The notes: a model not told the origin generated them from the letters alone. A stretch of 64,000 bases of DNA from Burkholderia contaminans (GCF_029633825.1 NZ_CP090642.1:558001-622000), one strand, 5' to 3'; counted from the stretch's first letter, positions 53,251 through 62,556 are shown. A program made the numbers and translations.

Positions 53251-54290
53251 GCGAGCCGTCCGCACCGCCGCTCGGGCCGGGCGCGCAGGCCGTGCGCCTG
53301 TCGTTCTGGTTCGTCGCCGCGCTCGCGGTGCTCGCCGCATGCGCGTGGGCCGGCTCGAACATCCGGCGGATTCCGGCGGACAGCCGCGCGGTCGTGATGC
53401 GTTTCGGCGTGCTCGTGCGCACCCAGGATGCCGGACTCGTGATCGCATGGCCGCAGCCGTTCGAATCGGTCCTGCTCGTGCCGGGCGCCGCGCGCGTGCT
53501 CGAGCAGCGGATCCGCTCGCTCGACCGCGATCCGCGCGCGCTTGCGCTGCCCGCGCAGGGCGTCGCGCGGCTACCCGATGCGCTCGCCGGTTCCGGCTAC
53601 GTGCTGACCGGCGACGGCGGCGCGGTCGCGTTGAGCGCGGTGCTCTACTACCGGGTCAGCGATCCGTACGCGTACGTGCTGCAGCGGGACCGTCTCGACG
53701 CGGCGCTCGAACGGATCGTGTCCGCGTCGGCCGTCGAGGTCGCGGCGGCCCGCGATCTCGACGCGATCCTGGTCGCGCGCCCCGAGCAACTGGCCGCCGA
53801 CCGGCAGATGGCCGCGCGTCGCGAACGGTTGCGCGGCGATCTCGCCGATGCGATCGCGCGGCACCTGCGCGCCCTCGACGCGGCGCACGCGGGGCTCGGC
53901 GTCGAAGTCGCGCGCGTCGACGTGCAGCCCGCGTTTCCGGGTGCGGCCGCCGATGCGTTCAACGCGGTGCTGACGTCGCTGCAGGTCGCCGAGCGGACCA
54001 TCGCGCAAGCCCGGACCGCCGCCGAACAGCGGCGCCAGGATGCGCAGCAGGACGCCGATCGCATCGTCCAGGACGCGCAGGCCCACGCGGCCGAGCGCGT
54101 CGCGACCGCGCAGACCGACACGCTGGAAATCCGGCAGCTCGACGCGACGCTCCGCGAGAACGGCGATCCGGGGCTGCTGGCGCGGCTGTATCGTGATCGC
54201 GCGCAGCGCGTGCTGTCGAAAGCCGGGCGCGTGACGACGATCGATCCGAACGACACCTCCAACCTGATCCTGCCCGGAAACGCCCGATGA
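53247..54290 (+). CDS. Third SPFH/HflC-like membrane protein
   Basis: 347 residues. One N-terminal membrane helix (LSFWFVAALAVLAACAWAGS) is followed by an SPFH domain: IRRIPADSRAVVMRFGVLVR, VIAWPQPFESVLLVPGAARV, ALSAVLYYRVSDPYAYVLQR. A long Ala/Gln/Arg coiled coil (about 250-310) follows, and the end is TTIDPNDTSNLILPGNAR. It is diverged from the HflC-like neighbour, so the operon has three different SPFH subunits. It overlaps the upstream gene by ATGA and the downstream P-type ATPase gene by ATGA, so all are translationally linked. Confidence 0.88.
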   Translation: MSEPSAPPLGPGAQAVRLSFWFVAALAVLAACAWAGSNIRRIPADSRAVVMRFGVLVRTQDAGLVIAWPQPFESVLLVPGAARVLEQRIRSLDRDPRALALPAQGVARLPDALAGSGYVLTGDGGAVALSAVLYYRVSDPYAYVLQRDRLDAALERIVSASAVEVAAARDLDAILVARPEQLAADRQMAARRERLRGDLADAIARHLRALDAAHAGLGVEVARVDVQPAFPGAAADAFNAVLTSLQVAERTIAQARTAAEQRRQDAQQDADRIVQDAQAHAAERVATAQTDTLEIRQLDATLRENGDPGLLARLYRDRAQRVLSKAGRVTTIDPNDTSNLILPGNAR

Positions 54291-56230
54291 ATTCGCTCGC
54301 CGAACCGGCCACCCAGTCGGACGCCGCGCCTGCCGGAGCGACGGCCTACGCGCTGTCCACCGACGAACGCCGCACGATCACGCGGCAGATCGCGCTGGCG
54401 CTGCTCGCGGGCGGCCTGCTCGTGCTGTCGTTCGCATGGCGCATGCTGTCGGCCGGCGGCGACACGCTCGCGCAACTGCTCGCCGCGCTCGCGTCGCTGA
54501 TCGTCGCGGGGCCCGTGTTTGCGAGTGCGTGGCACAGCCTGCGCGCGCCGAGCCTGCACGGCGTGACCGACCGCCTGATCGCGCTCGCGATGCTGGCCGC
54601 GTGGGCGATCGGCGACATGACGACGGCCGCGCTGCTGCCGATCGTGATGACCTTCGGCCATGCACTGGAAGAGCGCAGCGTGCTCGGCTCGCAGGAGGCG
54701 ATCCGCGCGCTCGGCCGGCTGACGGCAGGCCGCGTGCGACGTATCGGCACCGACGGCAGTGTGGTCGAAGTCGCGTATGACGCGCTGCGTGCGGGCGATC
54801 GCATCGAAGTGGTGGCCGGCGCGCGCATTCCGGTCGACGGCGTGGTGGTGGCGGGTACGTCGAGCGTCGACAACGGGCCGATCACCGGCGAATCCGTGCC
54901 GCACGACGTCGATGCGGGCAGCACCGTGTACGGCGGCGCATTGAATCTCGATGGCGTGCTGCGCATCGACGTCACGCACACCGGCAAGGATTCGACGCTC
55001 GGCAAGATCATTGCGCTGATGCAGCATGCGGAACAGGCGAAACCGCCCGTCACGCAGGTGCTCGAGCGGCACATGGGCGCGTATCTCGCGCTCGTCCTGC
55101 TGATCGCGGCGATCGTCTGGTTCACGTCCGCGAATGCGTCGGCGATGCTCGCGGTCATCGTTGCCGCGTGCCCGTGCGCACTGGTGCTCGCCGCGCCGTC
55201 CACGGCCATTGCCGGGATCGCGGTCGGCGCGCGGCACGGCATCCTGTTTCGTAATGCCGCATTTCTCGACAAGATCGCCGAGGTCGATTCGCTCGTCATC
55301 GACAAGACGGGCACGCTCACCCGCGGGGAATTGCAGGTCCGGCAGGTGTGGCTGCAGCCCGGCGTCGACGGTGCGCAGGCGCGTGCGCTGGCCGCGCGTC
55401 TCGGCGCAAGCAGCGCGCATCCGGCGAGCCGCGCGCTCGTTCGCGATGCCGCCGCGTCCGGCCTGGCCAGCGCTGCCGTTGCGCCGTTCGAGCGCACGCG
55501 GGAATTGCGCGGGCTCGGCGTCGTCGCCGACACGCCGGACGGCACGGCGGCACTCGGCCGGCCCGCGCTGCTCGCCGACCATGCCGGTGACCTGCCGTCA
55601 CCCCCCGAGGGATTCGACGGGCCGATCGTCGGCCTCGTGCTCGACGGGCGGCTGCTCGCGTGGTTCGGTTTCGCGGATACCTTGCGGCCCGATGCAGGCG
55701 ACGCGCTAGCCGAACTGCGGACGCTGGGCCTTGCGCGGCAGACCCTGTTGACCGGTGACCTCGAGCGCGTGGCCAGCAAGGTCGCGGCCGACACGGGCAT
55801 CGAGACGGTGGTCGCGCAGGCACTGCCGCACGACAAGCTCGATTACGTGATGCGCGAGATTGGCGCGGGCCTGCATCCGCTCGTCGTCGGCGACGGGCTG
55901 AACGACGTGCTGGCGATCAAGGCCGGCTCGACGAGCATCGCGATGGGCGAGCGCGGCGTCGACATCGCGATCGCGTCGGCCGACGTCGTGCTGCTGGGCG
56001 ACGATCTGCGCCGGATTCCGACCTGCATCCGCCTCGGCCGCCAATGCCGGCGCACGGCGACGACCAATGCGGCGATCGGCCTCGCGTGGACGCTCGCGGT
56101 GATCGCGCTCGCCGCGACCGGGATGCTCGGCGCGGTGTGGGCGGCGATCCTGCACAACGTCGGCACGTTCATCGTGATCGCGAACGCGGGGCGGCTGCTG
56201 CGGATCGACGAGGACGTTCACGGCGCGTGA
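54287..56230 (+). CDS. P1B-type heavy-metal-translocating ATPase
   Basis: 647 residues. The membrane core carries the C295-P-C297 metal motif (AACPCALVLAAPSTA). The actuator has TGES, and the phosphorylated Asp is D339 in DKTGTLTRG. The nucleotide domain has the SSAHP His-Pro motif, and the hinge has VVGDGLNDVLA. It lacks the N-terminal HMA ferredoxin-like metal domain, has a short 45-residue tail before the first helix, and the preceding gene's His-rich SPFH protein could replace that domain. CPC is found in the Zn/Cd/Pb and Cu groups. Metal is not fixed by sequence. It ends an ATGA-linked operon with three SPFH proteins. Confidence 0.92.
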   Translation: MNSLAEPATQSDAAPAGATAYALSTDERRTITRQIALALLAGGLLVLSFAWRMLSAGGDTLAQLLAALASLIVAGPVFASAWHSLRAPSLHGVTDRLIALAMLAAWAIGDMTTAALLPIVMTFGHALEERSVLGSQEAIRALGRLTAGRVRRIGTDGSVVEVAYDALRAGDRIEVVAGARIPVDGVVVAGTSSVDNGPITGESVPHDVDAGSTVYGGALNLDGVLRIDVTHTGKDSTLGKIIALMQHAEQAKPPVTQVLERHMGAYLALVLLIAAIVWFTSANASAMLAVIVAACPCALVLAAPSTAIAGIAVGARHGILFRNAAFLDKIAEVDSLVIDKTGTLTRGELQVRQVWLQPGVDGAQARALAARLGASSAHPASRALVRDAAASGLASAAVAPFERTRELRGLGVVADTPDGTAALGRPALLADHAGDLPSPPEGFDGPIVGLVLDGRLLAWFGFADTLRPDAGDALAELRTLGLARQTLLTGDLERVASKVAADTGIETVVAQALPHDKLDYVMREIGAGLHPLVVGDGLNDVLAIKAGSTSIAMGERGVDIAIASADVVLLGDDLRRIPTCIRLGRQCRRTATTNAAIGLAWTLAVIALAATGMLGAVWAAILHNVGTFIVIANAGRLLRIDEDVHGA

Positions 56231-56265
56231 GCGGTGGAGGGGGCACGTCGTCCCCTGCGCGGCCA

Positions 56266-57222
56266 TCACTGAAAGTGATGCACATACCGCAGCACCATCC
56301 GCGTGCCTTGCGGCCGGTTCCGCGCATAGGTCTCGAAGTACGCGTTGAACATCAGATGATCCTGCTGCGAGAAGCTGACCATCGCCCCCGGGCCGATCGC
56401 GAACACGGCCTCGCGCGTGCCCGGCACGTCCTGCCCGTTTTCCTTCATGTCGGTGGTCTGGCGCAGCCAGTAGCCGTTGAGCCCGAGCCGCAGGCCGGGG
56501 CGCACTTCGTACTCGGTCGCGAAGTTCGCGTGGATCGCCTGGCCGGCCTGCGTCGACGTCACGTCCGGCCCGAGCGACGCGGCCGGCTGGTGGTTGGTCG
56601 CGTTCCACAGATAATGCAGCCGCCACGACACGGTCCACTTGGGCGTGAGCCACAGCGTCGCTGCCCAGTACGGATCGAACGACCAGACATGGCTGCCGGG
56701 ATTGATCGCGCGCGACGGGTCGTACGCGCCGGTCGGCGCGATGAACTGGAACTCCACGCGCTGCGCGAAGCGCGGGCCTTGCGCGCCCATCACCGGGTCG
56801 AACTGGATGAACGGGCCGATCAGCAGGTCGCCGAAGCCGGCGCGCGCATTCAGCGCGACGTTGCCGATCCCGTCGTCGGTTCGCGCGGACGCGATCCACG
56901 GCAGGATCACGTCGAGGCCGGGATGCATGCCCGCGTACGTCAGCGGCGACTGATAGACGAGCTGGCTCAGCCCCGCGAACAGGTCGATGTCCTGCTTCGG
57001 CAGCCCGATCTTGTTGCCCGCATTGTCGTTGACGCGGCCGGTCGTGTAGTACTGCAGGTACTGGGTGCCATACCAGCCGGAGCCGGCCGGCGGCATCCCG
57101 TCGAGGAAGCTGGTCATGCCGAGGTTGACCGCCGGCAGGTCGGCTGCGCCTGCCGGCACGCCTGCGGCCATGCCGGCGATCGTGAGGCCTGCGACGACGA
57201 GCACGCGAGAGCCGAATTTCAT
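56266..57222 (-). CDS. Outer-membrane SphA/MetA-pathway family protein
   Basis: 318 residues with a signal peptide (VLVVAGLTIAGMAAGVPAGA, cleavage after AGA near residue 27) and a beta-barrel pattern ending in aromatic RYVHHFQ. It matches the phenol-degradation meta-pathway family (PF13557): VNLGMTSFLDGMPPAGSGWY, then QLVYQSPLTYAGMHPGLDVI and FIAPTGAYDP. Such proteins are thought to admit aromatic substrates through the outer membrane. ATG 57222 is favoured by AGGAGG 8 bases before. It follows the flavin-reductase gene in the same direction and is the last gene of the indole-type operon. Confidence 0.87.
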   Translation of the reverse strand: MKFGSRVLVVAGLTIAGMAAGVPAGAADLPAVNLGMTSFLDGMPPAGSGWYGTQYLQYYTTGRVNDNAGNKIGLPKQDIDLFAGLSQLVYQSPLTYAGMHPGLDVILPWIASARTDDGIGNVALNARAGFGDLLIGPFIQFDPVMGAQGPRFAQRVEFQFIAPTGAYDPSRAINPGSHVWSFDPYWAATLWLTPKWTVSWRLHYLWNATNHQPAASLGPDVTSTQAGQAIHANFATEYEVRPGLRLGLNGYWLRQTTDMKENGQDVPGTREAVFAIGPGAMVSFSQQDHLMFNAYFETYARNRPQGTRMVLRYVHHFQ

Positions 57223-57258
57223 GTTCACCACCTCCTGTTTATTTATTGGTATAACTAA

Positions 57259-57786
57259 TCAAACGACACGAAAAAGATCGGGATGATCGGCGATCGCGCG
57301 ATACTGGCCGGCGTGGAACACGAGCGGCGCTTTTCCGAACGTGTCGAACTGTTCGATCCGGCCGATGAAGAGCAGGTGATCGCCGCCTTCGTAATGGCCG
57401 ACGTTGCGACACACGAAGCGCGCGCTTGCACCGTCGAGGCAGGGCACGCCGCCGGTTTCCGAATCCACGTGAAGCACGCCGTCGAACTTGTCGGCGCTGG
57501 GCGTCGCGAAGCGGCGCGACAGCTCGATCTGGTCGTGCGCGAGGATGTTGATCGCGAAATGGGTGGCCGCGACGAAATCCGGGCGGCTCGGCGCGACCTT
57601 GCGCAGGCTCCACAGCACGAGCGGCGGATCGAGCGACAGCGACGAGAACGAATTGGCGGTGAGGCCCACCTTGCGTCCGTCGGCCGCGCACGTGGTGATC
57701 ACGGTCACGCCGGTCGGGAATTGCCCGAACGCGGCGCGCAACTGCAGCGAGTCAAGGGCCGGGCGATCGGTAGCGGTCGTTTCCAT
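57259..57786 (-). CDS. iifD: Flavin reductase of two-component (indole/styrene) monooxygenase
   Basis: 175 residues, StyB/HpaC-type flavin reductase fold. LQLRAAFGQFPTGVTVITTC, VGLTANSFSSLSLDPPLVLW and FAINILAHDQIELSRRFATP are diagnostic. The end HYEGGDHLLFIGRIEQFDTF contains the conserved GDH. It uses NAD(P)H to reduce FAD for the monooxygenase encoded 5 bases upstream. Start ATG 57786 follows GGAG. Homologues are IifD/IndB of indole degraders and StyB of styrene degraders; the whole cluster favours indole. Confidence 0.87.
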   Translation of the reverse strand: METTATDRPALDSLQLRAAFGQFPTGVTVITTCAADGRKVGLTANSFSSLSLDPPLVLWSLRKVAPSRPDFVAATHFAINILAHDQIELSRRFATPSADKFDGVLHVDSETGGVPCLDGASARFVCRNVGHYEGGDHLLFIGRIEQFDTFGKAPLVFHAGQYRAIADHPDLFRVV

Positions 57787-57791
57787 CCCGG

Positions 57792-59030
57792 TTACTCCGT
57801 GCGTGCGCTGTGTTCGCGGATCATCGCCGCGCAGGCCGACGGCTCGAACCACCACGGCGAGAAGCGGCGCGGATCGTCGAAGCCGTCGACGATCGCCGCG
57901 GCGAGCGTCGGCAACTGGCCGGCCGCGCCGAGCAGCTCGAGGATGTGCGGCGGTGGCGGCGTGAGCAGCGAGTTGGTCCAGCGCACGACGTGCTGCGCAT
58001 ACGCCCAGTAACCTTCGAACGTCTGCTGCATCCAGTCTTCGCCGAACGGTGCGGCGTCGCGCGCGACGATCGCATCGAAATACGCTTTCGCGCATTTCGC
58101 GGCGTTGTTCGATCCCTGCCCGGTGATCGGATCGTTGACGACCACCGCGTCGGCCATTCCGAATATCGTGCGGCCCGACGGCAACCGGAAGAACGGCTTG
58201 CGCACCGTCGGCGCGAAGCGCCCGGCCAGCGTGCCGTTCGGATCGGTGAGCTCGACGTCGCGGCAGCGTTCGAATTCCCACGGCACGTACTGCTGCAGAA
58301 ACGACAGGCTGCGGTCCAGATGCTGCTCGGGCGTCTTCACGTCGGCCCAGCAGTCGAGCGGGCCGCCCGGAATGCCTTCGAACACCATGATTTCGCACGG
58401 GCCTGTCGTGGTCAGCGCGGGGAACACGAAGTACTCGCCGATGCCCGGCAGCAGGTTGAAGCGCACGCGCGAATACGGCTGGCTCGGCGTCATCCCTTTC
58501 ACGTAGGTCAGGGCCAGCGCGCGTTGCGGGCGGTCGAACGCGCTGCGTGCGTCGTCGCGGCCGAGCAGGTTGACGATCTCGCCCTTGCCGGCCGCGAGCA
58601 GCACGAGGTCGTGGCTGCGCGTCAGTTCCTCGAGTTCGGGCACGCCGACGTCGGCAATGCGCACGTCCGCGCCCCGGTGCTTCACGCCGTCGAGCCAGTC
58701 GGCCATCTTCACGCGCTGGTCGACCGACTGCGCGTAGCGGGTCAGCCGCGACGACCAGTCGATCACCTTGCGGCCGTTGCCGTCCGGATGCGGCACCGCG
58801 ATGCCGATCCCTTCGACGGACGGACACGCTTCCTCCCAGGCGTTCAGGCCGAGGTCGCGCTCGATCTGCAACGACGTGTGGAACATGCACTGGCTCGACA
58901 TGACCTTGCCGTTGCGGATCTGTTCGGCGTCGCGGTTGGTCGCGAGCGTGACGTGGTAGCCCTGGTCGAGCAGGGCGAAGGCGAGTTGCAGGCCGGACTG
59001 GCCGGCGCCGACGATGGCGATGCGTCTCAT
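57792..59030 (-). CDS. iifC: Indole/styrene-type FAD monooxygenase (oxygenase component)
   Basis: 412 residues, the length of StyA. FAD binding begins at RRIAIVGAGQSGLQLAFALL (GxGxSG at 8-13), then SSQCMFHTSLQIERDLGLNA, which is characteristic of the StyA/IndA group. GMADAVVVNDPITGQGSNNA contains the second FAD motif. It epoxidises or oxygenates indole or styrene with FADH2 from the reductase downstream (5-base gap). SDR and hydrolase genes upstream match the iif/ind indole pathway in which the product is taken on to anthranilate. Styrene as substrate remains possible. Start ATG 59030 chosen because the Rossmann loop follows directly. Confidence 0.88.
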   Translation of the reverse strand: MRRIAIVGAGQSGLQLAFALLDQGYHVTLATNRDAEQIRNGKVMSSQCMFHTSLQIERDLGLNAWEEACPSVEGIGIAVPHPDGNGRKVIDWSSRLTRYAQSVDQRVKMADWLDGVKHRGADVRIADVGVPELEELTRSHDLVLLAAGKGEIVNLLGRDDARSAFDRPQRALALTYVKGMTPSQPYSRVRFNLLPGIGEYFVFPALTTTGPCEIMVFEGIPGGPLDCWADVKTPEQHLDRSLSFLQQYVPWEFERCRDVELTDPNGTLAGRFAPTVRKPFFRLPSGRTIFGMADAVVVNDPITGQGSNNAAKCAKAYFDAIVARDAAPFGEDWMQQTFEGYWAYAQHVVRWTNSLLTPPPPHILELLGAAGQLPTLAAAIVDGFDDPRRFSPWWFEPSACAAMIREHSARTE

Positions 59031-59100
59031 GGGTATGTCCTTGGTTGGCCGGATGCCGGCCGGAATCGAATTGATTGCGGGAAGCGGCGGTGAGGAACGG

Positions 59101-59889
59101 TCACTCCGCGAGACGCGGAATGGCCGGCGACGCCTGTTCGGGGCCCATCGCGGAATAGCCGCCATCCACCGCGTAGTCGGCGCCCGTCACGAAGCTCGCC
59201 GCGTCGCTGCACAGGAACGTCACGACCTGCGCGACCTCCGACGGATCGCCGACCCGGCCGAGCAGGTGAAACGGCGCGGCGACGCGGTCGGTTTTCGCGC
59301 GATCGCCGTGCGTCAGCTCGTCCATCACGCGCGACCACGTCCAGCCCGGCGACACCGAGTTGACGCGAATGCGGTCGGGCGCGAGATCCATCGCCATGCT
59401 GCGCGTGAGCTGGCGGATCGCCGCCTTCGACGTGGGGTACAGCCAGCGGCCGGTTTGCGCGCACTGGGCCGAGATCGAGCTGAAGTTCACGATCGCGCCG
59501 CCGCCGCGCCGGACCAGGTGCGGATGCACGGCCTTGGCGAGCATCGCCGCCGACACGACGTTGACGTCCATCGCGGCGAGCCAGTCGTTGCGGGTCGCCT
59601 GGATCCCGTTGTCGACGTAGCTGCACGCGAGATTGACGAGCACGTCGATCGCGCCGAACCGCTCGACGATGGCCGCGACGGCATGCTCGATCGCGCGATC
59701 GTCGGTGATGTCGAGCGCGACGAACATCGCCCGTTCGCCGAGCGCATCGGCCACGCGCGCGCCGTTCCCGGCATCGAGATCGAGGATCGCGACGCACGCA
59801 CCGGCGCGGCTCAGGTCCTGCGCGACCGCGGCGCCGATCAGCGTGGCGCCGCCGGTGACGATCGCGACTTTGCCAGCAAGGGCAGTCAT
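59101..59889 (-). CDS. iifB: Short-chain dehydrogenase of the indole-type cluster
   Basis: 262 residues, classical SDR. VAIVTGGATLIGAAVAQDLS holds the TGGxxxIG cofactor loop (12-19), LVNLACSYVDNG replaces the usual NNAG by N-L-A-C, and the catalytic Ser is in NFSSISAQCAQ with Y-x-x-x-K in LYPTSKAAI. The C-terminus AVDGGYSAMG is typical. In the iif pathway the SDR oxidises an indoline-diol intermediate. The N-L-A-C variant may reflect the specific substrate. GGAG lies 8 bases before ATG 59889. Confidence 0.86.
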   Translation of the reverse strand: MTALAGKVAIVTGGATLIGAAVAQDLSRAGACVAILDLDAGNGARVADALGERAMFVALDITDDRAIEHAVAAIVERFGAIDVLVNLACSYVDNGIQATRNDWLAAMDVNVVSAAMLAKAVHPHLVRRGGGAIVNFSSISAQCAQTGRWLYPTSKAAIRQLTRSMAMDLAPDRIRVNSVSPGWTWSRVMDELTHGDRAKTDRVAAPFHLLGRVGDPSEVAQVVTFLCSDAASFVTGADYAVDGGYSAMGPEQASPAIPRLAE

Positions 59890-59929
59890 GGGGTGTCTCC
59901 GGAAATCGTGGGGTGAGGGAAGGGGCGCG

Positions 59930-61177
59930 TCAATGCGCACCCGCCGATGGTTCGCTGTCCTGCCAACGGCGCATCAGGCCGTTCGACGGCACGGTTTCGT
60001 CGAGCAGCTTGCGGGCCGTTTCGACACCCGCGACCGGCAGGCCGGCCGGATCGAGCAGGCCGATCTGCACGAGCACGCTGGCCTGGTCCCAGTAGATGTG
60101 CTCGTGATAGAGCTTGTCGCCGCGAAACTTGACGATCGCGACGAGCGGAATCTCGACGCGCTTGCCGGTCGGCGCGACGCCCGGCAGCATCCAGTCGATC
60201 TCGGTGGTGTGCGTGAAGCAGAACAGCAGCTCGTCGACGATCTGGCTCGCGCCGACCGTGCGCGAGATCGGCGTGATCGTCGTGTCCGGCGGATTCGCAT
60301 GCACGAAATGATGCGTGTAGAAGCGCTTGAGCTCGTCATGGCCAACGCCGCCCGTCAGCGTCGGAACATGGTTGACGTACGGTTCGGCAACCATCGTCGC
60401 CATCGTGGCATCGACGTTGCGCGTGTCGAATTCGTGTTTCAGATGCGCTTCCCACAATGTGGACAGATCGTAGTGCGGGCCGAGCGCGGCACGGAACGCG
60501 GCGATCGCGCGCTGATGGGCCATGATCGCGGCGGCCTTGTCGAAATGATCGGCGCCAGCGCGCGCGAACGCGTGATCGACACCGGGATACACATACACTT
60601 CGACGCCGTCGCGCCCGGCCAGCGCGTCGGCAATGCGCTGCTGCGCGTCGGGCGGACAGAAGCGGTCCTGCCCCGCGATCTGCAGTACGAGCCGGCCGTG
60701 CAGGTGCGACGCCTCGTCGAGCGCCTGCTCGATGCCCACGCCGTAGTAGCTGACCGCCGCGGCCACGCCCGGCAGCCGGCATGCGGCGAGATACGCGAGC
60801 TTGCCGCCGAGGCAGTAACCGAGCACGCCGGCTTCGCCCGTGCATTCCGGCAACTGCGTGAGCACCGCGAGCGCGGCGCCGATGTCCTCGACGCCCTTGT
60901 TCTCGTCGTATTCCTGATAAAGGGCCATCGCGCGCTCCATGTCGGCGGCCGTGTAACCGAGTTCGATCGCCGGCGCCTGGCGCCAGAACAGGTCGGGCAC
61001 GAGCACCGTATAGCCTTCCTCCGCGTAGTAGTCGGCCGCTTCCCGCATCGTCGCGTTCGCGCCGAAGATCTCGTGGCACAGCACGATGCCGGGCCCCTTG
61101 CCGGCGGCCGGCGTGCTCAGGTACGCGCGAAACGTGCCGCCGTCCGGCGACGGAATCTCGATGTGACGTCCTTGCAT
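59930..61177 (-). CDS. iifA: Dienelactone-hydrolase/SnoaL fusion of the indole-type cluster
   Basis: 415 residues in two domains. Residues 1-235 are a dienelactone-hydrolase fold: VLCHEIFGANATMREAADYY, the nucleophile C122 in GVLGYCLGGKLAYL, and the acid and His in YVYPGVDHAFARAG. Residues from about 285 are a SnoaL/ketosteroid-isomerase-like domain (TRNVDATMATMVAEPYVNHV, HHFVHANPPDTTITPISRTV). This fusion is what I know from the iif/ind indole loci, where the product acts as a cofactor-independent oxygenase on 3-hydroxyindolin-2-one. ATG 61177 follows GGAGGG. It is the first gene of the leftward operon. Confidence 0.82.
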   Translation of the reverse strand: MQGRHIEIPSPDGGTFRAYLSTPAAGKGPGIVLCHEIFGANATMREAADYYAEEGYTVLVPDLFWRQAPAIELGYTAADMERAMALYQEYDENKGVEDIGAALAVLTQLPECTGEAGVLGYCLGGKLAYLAACRLPGVAAAVSYYGVGIEQALDEASHLHGRLVLQIAGQDRFCPPDAQQRIADALAGRDGVEVYVYPGVDHAFARAGADHFDKAAAIMAHQRAIAAFRAALGPHYDLSTLWEAHLKHEFDTRNVDATMATMVAEPYVNHVPTLTGGVGHDELKRFYTHHFVHANPPDTTITPISRTVGASQIVDELLFCFTHTTEIDWMLPGVAPTGKRVEIPLVAIVKFRGDKLYHEHIYWDQASVLVQIGLLDPAGLPVAGVETARKLLDETVPSNGLMRRWQDSEPSAGAH

Positions 61178-61530
61178 GTGTCCCTCCATTCCAGTTTTTT
61201 GCTGCGACGGGCCCAGTATTGGCGGACGAAATGGGCACTTCTATCCGCTTTCTTCGGCCGGTATCCGCGAATTCCGGAAACCTGGGAAACCGGCCGCCGC
61301 GCGTGGGCGGGCGCGCGGCTGACTGCGGGTATGTGCGGATGCGGAACGCCCGCACAGTTTTCTACGATGCGCGAACGGTCCGCTTCTTGCGTTGTTTGCG
61401 CGGGACTTGCGTGCTTTGGCGGCCGGACTGTCCGGATACTCCGGGCGCTATCCGGATCGTGCGGCGAATGCCCCCATACCGGGAACGCATGCACGACGCG
61501 AGTGCAACCGAGCATGACGGGAGATCATCG
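61178..61530. promoter_or_regulatory. Divergent control region of the indole-type cluster
   Basis: 353 bases between the leftward degradation operon and the rightward AraC regulator. TCCGGATA (61431-61438) and TATCCGGA (61449-61456) form an 8-base inverted repeat with a 10-base spacer, a sensible operator for the AraC protein or a partner. No gene is seen; a short ATG-start frame at 61489 merely extends the regulator. Confidence 0.45.
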
Positions 61531-62556
61531 ATGGCGCAATTTTCCGGAACGGGCTGGCTGCCGGATACGGCCTGTTTCAATCACGACAACCTGCTGCTGC
61601 AGTCGAACGACGTCGACGAGGTGCGCGCACGCGTCGCCGACGTCTTCAAGCCGCACCGGCTCACGCCGACCGGCGAATCGCGCGCGCTGCACAGCTGCAT
61701 GCATCACGCGCGCTGGGGCAACCTGTCGTTGAACCTGCTCGATTATGGCGGCGGCGTCAGCATCGAGCCCGGGCCGCTCGAGCACTTCTTCCTGTTGCAG
61801 ATCCCGCTGCGCGGCGACGCGGAGATCGAGTGCGGCTCCGCACGTTTCGTGTCGTCGCCGGGCACCGCGTCGCTGATCTCGCCGACGCTGTCGCTGAAGA
61901 TGCGCTGGGGCGACGCGTGCCCGCAAGTCATCCTGCGCATCGAGCGCGAAGTGATGGAGCGCCACGCGCAGCGGCATTTCGGCGACGACCGGCGCGCGCC
62001 GGTCGAATTCGAGCCGGAATTCAGCCTGTCGTCGTCACAGGGAACGTGTCTCGCGCAGATGCTGCCGATCCTTGCCGGCGCGATCGCGACGGACGCGCAT
62101 CCGCTGCGTCACCCGCTCGCGTTCGAGCAGCTCGAATCGACGCTGCTCAACCTGCTGCTGCACGGCCACCCGAACAGCGCGCGCAACGGCACGCGGCATC
62201 TGCCGGTGGCGATTGCGCCGTTTTACGTGCGGCGCGTCGAGGACTACATCCGCGCGCATCTCGACGAGCCGCTGACGATCGAACGGCTCGCCGAACTCGC
62301 CGGCGTCAGCCCGAGCACGCTGTTCGCCGGCTTCCGCCATTGCCACGGGATCACGCCGATGGGCTTCGTGCGGCAGTTGCGGCTGCAACATGTGCGCGAC
62401 GAACTGCTGGCCGATGCGGCGCCGGGGCACGCGTCGGTGACGGACATCGCGATGAAATGGGGTTTCGCGCACCTCGGGCGGTTCGCGATCGAGTACAAGC
62501 GGGCGTTCGGCGAGTCGCCGTCGGCGACGCTCAGGATGCGGCGCGGGCGGGGTTGA
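61531..62556 (+). CDS. AraC-type regulator of the indole-type cluster
   Basis: 341 residues. The N-terminal sensing domain (AraC_binding_2-like; HFFLLQIPLRGDAEIECGSA, RFVSSPGTASLISPTLSL) leads to a double helix-turn-helix (about 235-335: TIERLAELAGVSPSTLFAGF, then SVTDIAMKWGFAHLGRFAIE, ending AFGESPSATLR). It is transcribed away from the operon it is expected to activate in response to indole or a metabolite, matching IifR/IndR. Start ATG 61531 follows CGGGAG; a longer frame begins at 61219. Confidence 0.88.
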   Translation: MAQFSGTGWLPDTACFNHDNLLLQSNDVDEVRARVADVFKPHRLTPTGESRALHSCMHHARWGNLSLNLLDYGGGVSIEPGPLEHFFLLQIPLRGDAEIECGSARFVSSPGTASLISPTLSLKMRWGDACPQVILRIEREVMERHAQRHFGDDRRAPVEFEPEFSLSSSQGTCLAQMLPILAGAIATDAHPLRHPLAFEQLESTLLNLLLHGHPNSARNGTRHLPVAIAPFYVRRVEDYIRAHLDEPLTIERLAELAGVSPSTLFAGFRHCHGITPMGFVRQLRLQHVRDELLADAAPGHASVTDIAMKWGFAHLGRFAIEYKRAFGESPSATLRMRRGRG

